From Nitrospirota bacterium (GTDB lineage Bacteria > Nitrospirota > Thermodesulfovibrionia > Thermodesulfovibrionales > JdFR-85), in the NCBI GenBank assembly GCA_003232715.1, contig QIJG01000133.1, positions 1-7,178 of the forward strand: a stretch of 7,178 nucleotides of DNA. Reading direction: 5' to 3'. Below the pieces are notes generated by a model. It worked only from the letters and a program-made list of their open reading frames with translations. It searched no databases and had not been told where the DNA came from. The translations under genes and the position numbers were made by a program. Below, piece by piece: positions 5,417 through 7,178 of this stretch (the first letter of the stretch is position 1; each line of letters opens with the position of its first letter).

Positions 5417-5596
5417 ATGGGTATCCTTGAAAAAATTGCTTCTTTCCTTAACGGAAAAACTGAAGAACCCGTGCCAGGACTTGGAAGAAATGACACCTGC
5501 TGGTGCGGGAGTGGAAAAAAACACAAGAGGTGTCATCTTGAAGAAGATGACAAAAAAAGGGCCGCACAGAGAACTGCGGCATGCAAAACATCCTGA
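5417..5596 (+). CDS. Small SEC-C zinc-binding motif protein
   Basis: This 59-residue gene has an ATG preceded by GGAGG (5406-5410) with six bases between, and ends at TGA 5594-5596. It opens MGILEKIASFLNGKTEEPVPG. It then carries GRNDTCWCGSGKKHKRCH (residues 23-40), a full SEC-C motif with Cys28, Cys30, Cys39 and His40 as the zinc ligands. The same motif sits at the C-terminus of SecA, where it binds zinc and contacts SecB and ribosomes, and it occurs in many small or multidomain proteins. A charged tail LEEDDKKRAAQRTAACKTS follows. The protein is almost only the motif, so it is probably a small adaptor; no target can be named. It is the first gene of the plus-strand group, 39 bases before the DUF2301-like gene, and divergent from the UPF0158 gene. 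The motif and strong ribosome site make it convincing despite its size. Confidence 0.88.
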   Translation: MGILEKIASFLNGKTEEPVPGLGRNDTCWCGSGKKHKRCHLEEDDKKRAAQRTAACKTS

Positions 5597-5635
5597 CAGG
5601 GCAAGACAGGGTGAGTGTCACCTACAGGTAGAGAT

Positions 5636-6233
5636 ATGGGAGAAAAAACAGTTTTTCAGCCACTCAGCAGCAAGGACAGGACATCTGTAATCTGCAATAC
5701 TCCTCAGCCTTGGTGCTTTCCTCTTCATCAAGGACTATGCAGGAGGGGACTGGCAAAAACCGGCATCTTCCTGGCCGGGATATGGCGTCACTTTTTACAT
5801 ACTCTCACTCTATCTTGCAGTTGGTATGAGCGTCTTTTTCATCCATCTTTATGTGGCAAAGTTCAGGAAATTCCTTAAGGGATTGTACTATGTCTCGCTT
5901 GTTGCATTACTTATCCCCCTTGTTATAGCGAAAGGCGATATAGGTTCCGTAATCTTCGGCACCGGCTATGGCCCCCTCTTCCTGCTCCCCCTTTCCGGAT
6001 GCCTTGGTTTTATTACGGCAAAAGAGGCCTTCTGCTTCAGGCTGAACGAGGGTTACCTTCTGGCCATTATCATGCCGGTTTACATCCTGATCCTCTCTGT
6101 AAGAGGCATTAGTCCCAGAGGTGCTGCCTTTGGACTCATTCTGATAGCAGGGCTTATGGTGCTCTTTACATTAAGAAAGGTCCCGATGCCCAAGCATTAT
6201 GATATAGGCGACAAGTCTGCATACGAGCCATAG
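5636..6233 (+). pseudogene. DUF2301-like membrane protein gene with N-terminal frameshift
   Basis: The body (5691-6233) is an open frame for a polytopic membrane protein. It begins SAILLSLGAFLFIKDYAGG and passes through YILSLYLAVGMSVFFIHLYV, AKEAFCFRLNEGYLLAIIMPV and a final helix, then ends YDIGDKSAYEP. The AKEAFCF and DIGDKS signatures are as I recall them from DUF2301 membrane proteins. This frame has a TAA at 5688-5690 and no ATG, GTG or TTG before 5826. The missing N-terminus is in another frame: ATG 5636, MGEKTVFQPLSSKDRTSVI, with AGGTAGAG upstream (a GTG at 5615 is an alternative start). Family members usually continue from DR..V into YR and several more residues before the first helix. 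A deletion of 3n+2 bases near 5690 therefore fits best; a single inserted base would also explain it. If the gene still works, translation could start at ATG 5826 and give 135 residues lacking the first helices, but that ATG has no ribosome site. Confidence 0.72.
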
Positions 6234-6278
6234 AAAGCCTGCCGGCCCGACATTCATGGTTAGGGGTGTCTTCCTCTT

Positions 6279-6307
6279 TTAATAAGTACGGTAAAAAATG
6301 TTATAAT
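6279..6307 (+). promoter_or_regulatory. Promoter abutting the nucleotidyltransferase-like gene
   Basis: A perfect -10 TATAAT (6302-6307) is 17 bases after TTAATA (6279-6284, four of six consensus bases). The -10 ends only five bases before the ATG at 6313, so transcription would begin at or within a base or two of the start codon. No Shine-Dalgarno sequence precedes that ATG, which agrees with a leaderless mRNA. Confidence 0.55.
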
Positions 6308-6312
6308 TTGTA

Positions 6313-7059
6313 ATGGAAAATTTAAACCTTAAAGGCATCATTCCGGAAGTCTCAGACAGGATAACCCCTTTTATAGAGGACATCATGAAGGGAGACTCCG
6401 ACAACCTGCACTCTTTTCATATTGTCGGCAGTGCCCTCACCCCTGATTTTAACAAAAAAACCTCTGATATCAATTCAGTAGTTGTTCTTAAAGAGATGGA
6501 ACTCGGTTTTATCAAATTTCTGGCGCCATTGGGCAAGAAGTACAGGAAAAAAGGGGTTGCAGCACCATTGATTATGACCCCGGAATATATAAAAACATCT
6601 CTTGACGTCTTTCCCATAGAGTTTTTCAACTTCAAACTGATACACCACACTGTCTTTGGTGAGGACATATTGACGGGACTGGAGATCCAAAACAAACACA
6701 TCAGACTCCAGTGCGAAAGAGAAATAAAGACAAAACTCATCTGGCTGAGACAGGGCTACATCTCCTCTATCGGAGATAAAAACCTCCTCAGTGAGAGACT
6801 TTCAGAGTCAATTACAGGGTATCTCCCCATGTTCAGGGCGATTATTTATCTGCTCGGCAAGGAGCCTCCCGTCAAGAGTCATGATGTGGTAGTCACGCTT
6901 CAGGAAATGACATCCATTGAAACAGGGATATTTGAAAAGATGTTGCTGCTTAAAAGAAAAGAACTTACCCTCTCCATGGATGAACTGACTGCCTTCTTTG
7001 AACAATACTACATGGGCACAGAGAGGATAGGCAAGATTATCAATGACCTCAACACGTAG
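6313..7059 (+). CDS. Nucleotidyltransferase-like protein, function unknown
   Basis: This 248-residue soluble protein has a pol-beta-type nucleotidyltransferase fold signature. After an N-terminal helix comes FHIVGSALTPDF (35-46), the GS loop that binds nucleotide phosphate. It leads to SDINSVVV (51-58), where family enzymes have DxD: Asp52 is kept but the second acidic position is Asn54. A third acidic candidate is Glu103 in FPIEFFNFK, followed by VFGEDIL (114-120), typical of these enzymes. The C-terminal half (about 128-248) is all helical and could be HEPN-like or substrate-binding. No membrane segment is seen. The Asn change suggests weak, altered or lost catalysis. The ATG has no ribosome site but sits just behind a TATAAT box; a later ATG at residue 25 (AGAGGA upstream) is possible but would remove the first helix. 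It overlaps the TPM gene by 17 bases. Confidence 0.65.
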   Translation: MENLNLKGIIPEVSDRITPFIEDIMKGDSDNLHSFHIVGSALTPDFNKKTSDINSVVVLKEMELGFIKFLAPLGKKYRKKGVAAPLIMTPEYIKTSLDVFPIEFFNFKLIHHTVFGEDILTGLEIQNKHIRLQCEREIKTKLIWLRQGYISSIGDKNLLSERLSESITGYLPMFRAIIYLLGKEPPVKSHDVVVTLQEMTSIETGIFEKMLLLKRKELTLSMDELTAFFEQYYMGTERIGKIINDLNT

Positions 7060-7178
7060 AAGCATATTTCTGTCTCTCGTTATACTTCTCTGTCTGACTT
7101 CCGTCTCCTGGGCCTCCACTCCCAAACCTCCGGCGATGCCTCGAAACTATGTGGTTGACCTTGCAGGTATTATCAGGG
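7043..7178 (+). CDS. Secreted TPM-domain protein, N-terminal part (cut by window edge)
   Basis: The first 45 codons are present. The protein opens with a signal peptide: MTSTRRS, then a hydrophobic core IFLSLVILLCLTSVSWA, with likely cleavage after SWA (residue 24). The mature start STPKPPAMPRNYVVDLAGIIR has the proline-rich PP..P..YVVDLAGII pattern that opens TPM domains (TPM_phosphatase, formerly DUF477). Such proteins are usually membrane-anchored at the C-terminus and act outside the cytoplasmic membrane; in a plant homologue the domain has phosphatase activity and aids photosystem repair, while bacterial roles are poorly known. The ATG lies inside the end of the nucleotidyltransferase-like gene, so expression is probably coupled. 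A purine-rich AGAGGATAGG at 7022-7031 is the only candidate ribosome site and is rather distant. Confidence 0.78.
   Translation, partial: MTSTRRSIFLSLVILLCLTSVSWASTPKPPAMPRNYVVDLAGIIR

Noticed and set aside
5351..5878. Alternative frames over the SEC-C and DUF2301-like genes (minus 5351-5536, plus 5427-5690, plus 5615-5878)
   Set aside because: The first two conflict with the SEC-C frame, which has zinc ligands and a GGAGG. The third is real only for its first part (to about 5692), where it supplies the DUF2301 N-terminus; the rest is out of frame.
6417..7125. Minus-strand open frames opposite the nucleotidyltransferase-like gene
   Set aside because: Shadows of a well-supported plus-strand gene with no motif of their own.
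1..7178. CRISPR array, defence system, tRNA/rRNA or transposase gene
   Set aside because: No regularly spaced repeats, cloverleaf, rRNA sequence, nuclease/transposase motif or attachment site was found on either strand.

Overview
The window has about 45% GC and is gene-dense. It looks like the chromosome of an anaerobic or microaerophilic Gram-negative-type bacterium that matures cytochromes c by System II (ResB plus CcsA). The combination of ResB/CcsA, ZapA with a small coiled-coil partner, a UPF0158 protein, a DUF2301-like membrane protein and a nucleotidyltransferase-like/TPM pair fits Nitrospirota or a deltaproteobacterial lineage. This is inference from gene content; no rRNA or marker gene is present to settle it.

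Left part (1-4437, all minus strand). Reading 5'->3' on the minus strand: a ZapB-like coiled-coil protein, zapA, a small three-helix membrane protein gene broken by a +1 frameshift, a repeat-rich spacer, resB, ccsA (8-base overlap with resB), a stand-alone response-regulator receiver, and the start of a thioredoxin gene (cut by the left edge). resB and ccsA form the haem delivery and ligation complex for c-type cytochromes. The thioredoxin has its own near-perfect sigma-70 promoter. The receiver protein has no output domain and no kinase gene beside it.

Middle (4438-5416). A 303-base gene-free stretch holds inverted and tandem repeats. Next comes a minus-strand UPF0158 gene. A 121-base divergent spacer with a symmetrical TATAAT box separates it from the plus-strand genes.

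Right part (5417-7178, plus strand): a 59-residue SEC-C zinc-motif protein, a DUF2301-like membrane protein gene whose N-terminal part is out of frame with the rest, a nucleotidyltransferase-like protein with an apparently leaderless start, and the first 45 codons of a secreted TPM-domain protein overlapping the preceding gene by 17 bases.

No defence island, CRISPR, tRNA or transposase gene is seen, and I find no convincing new multi-gene system. The most interesting points are the two frame-disrupted membrane protein genes, the short SEC-C gene, the cruciform repeat between resB and the broken gene, and the promoter structures.
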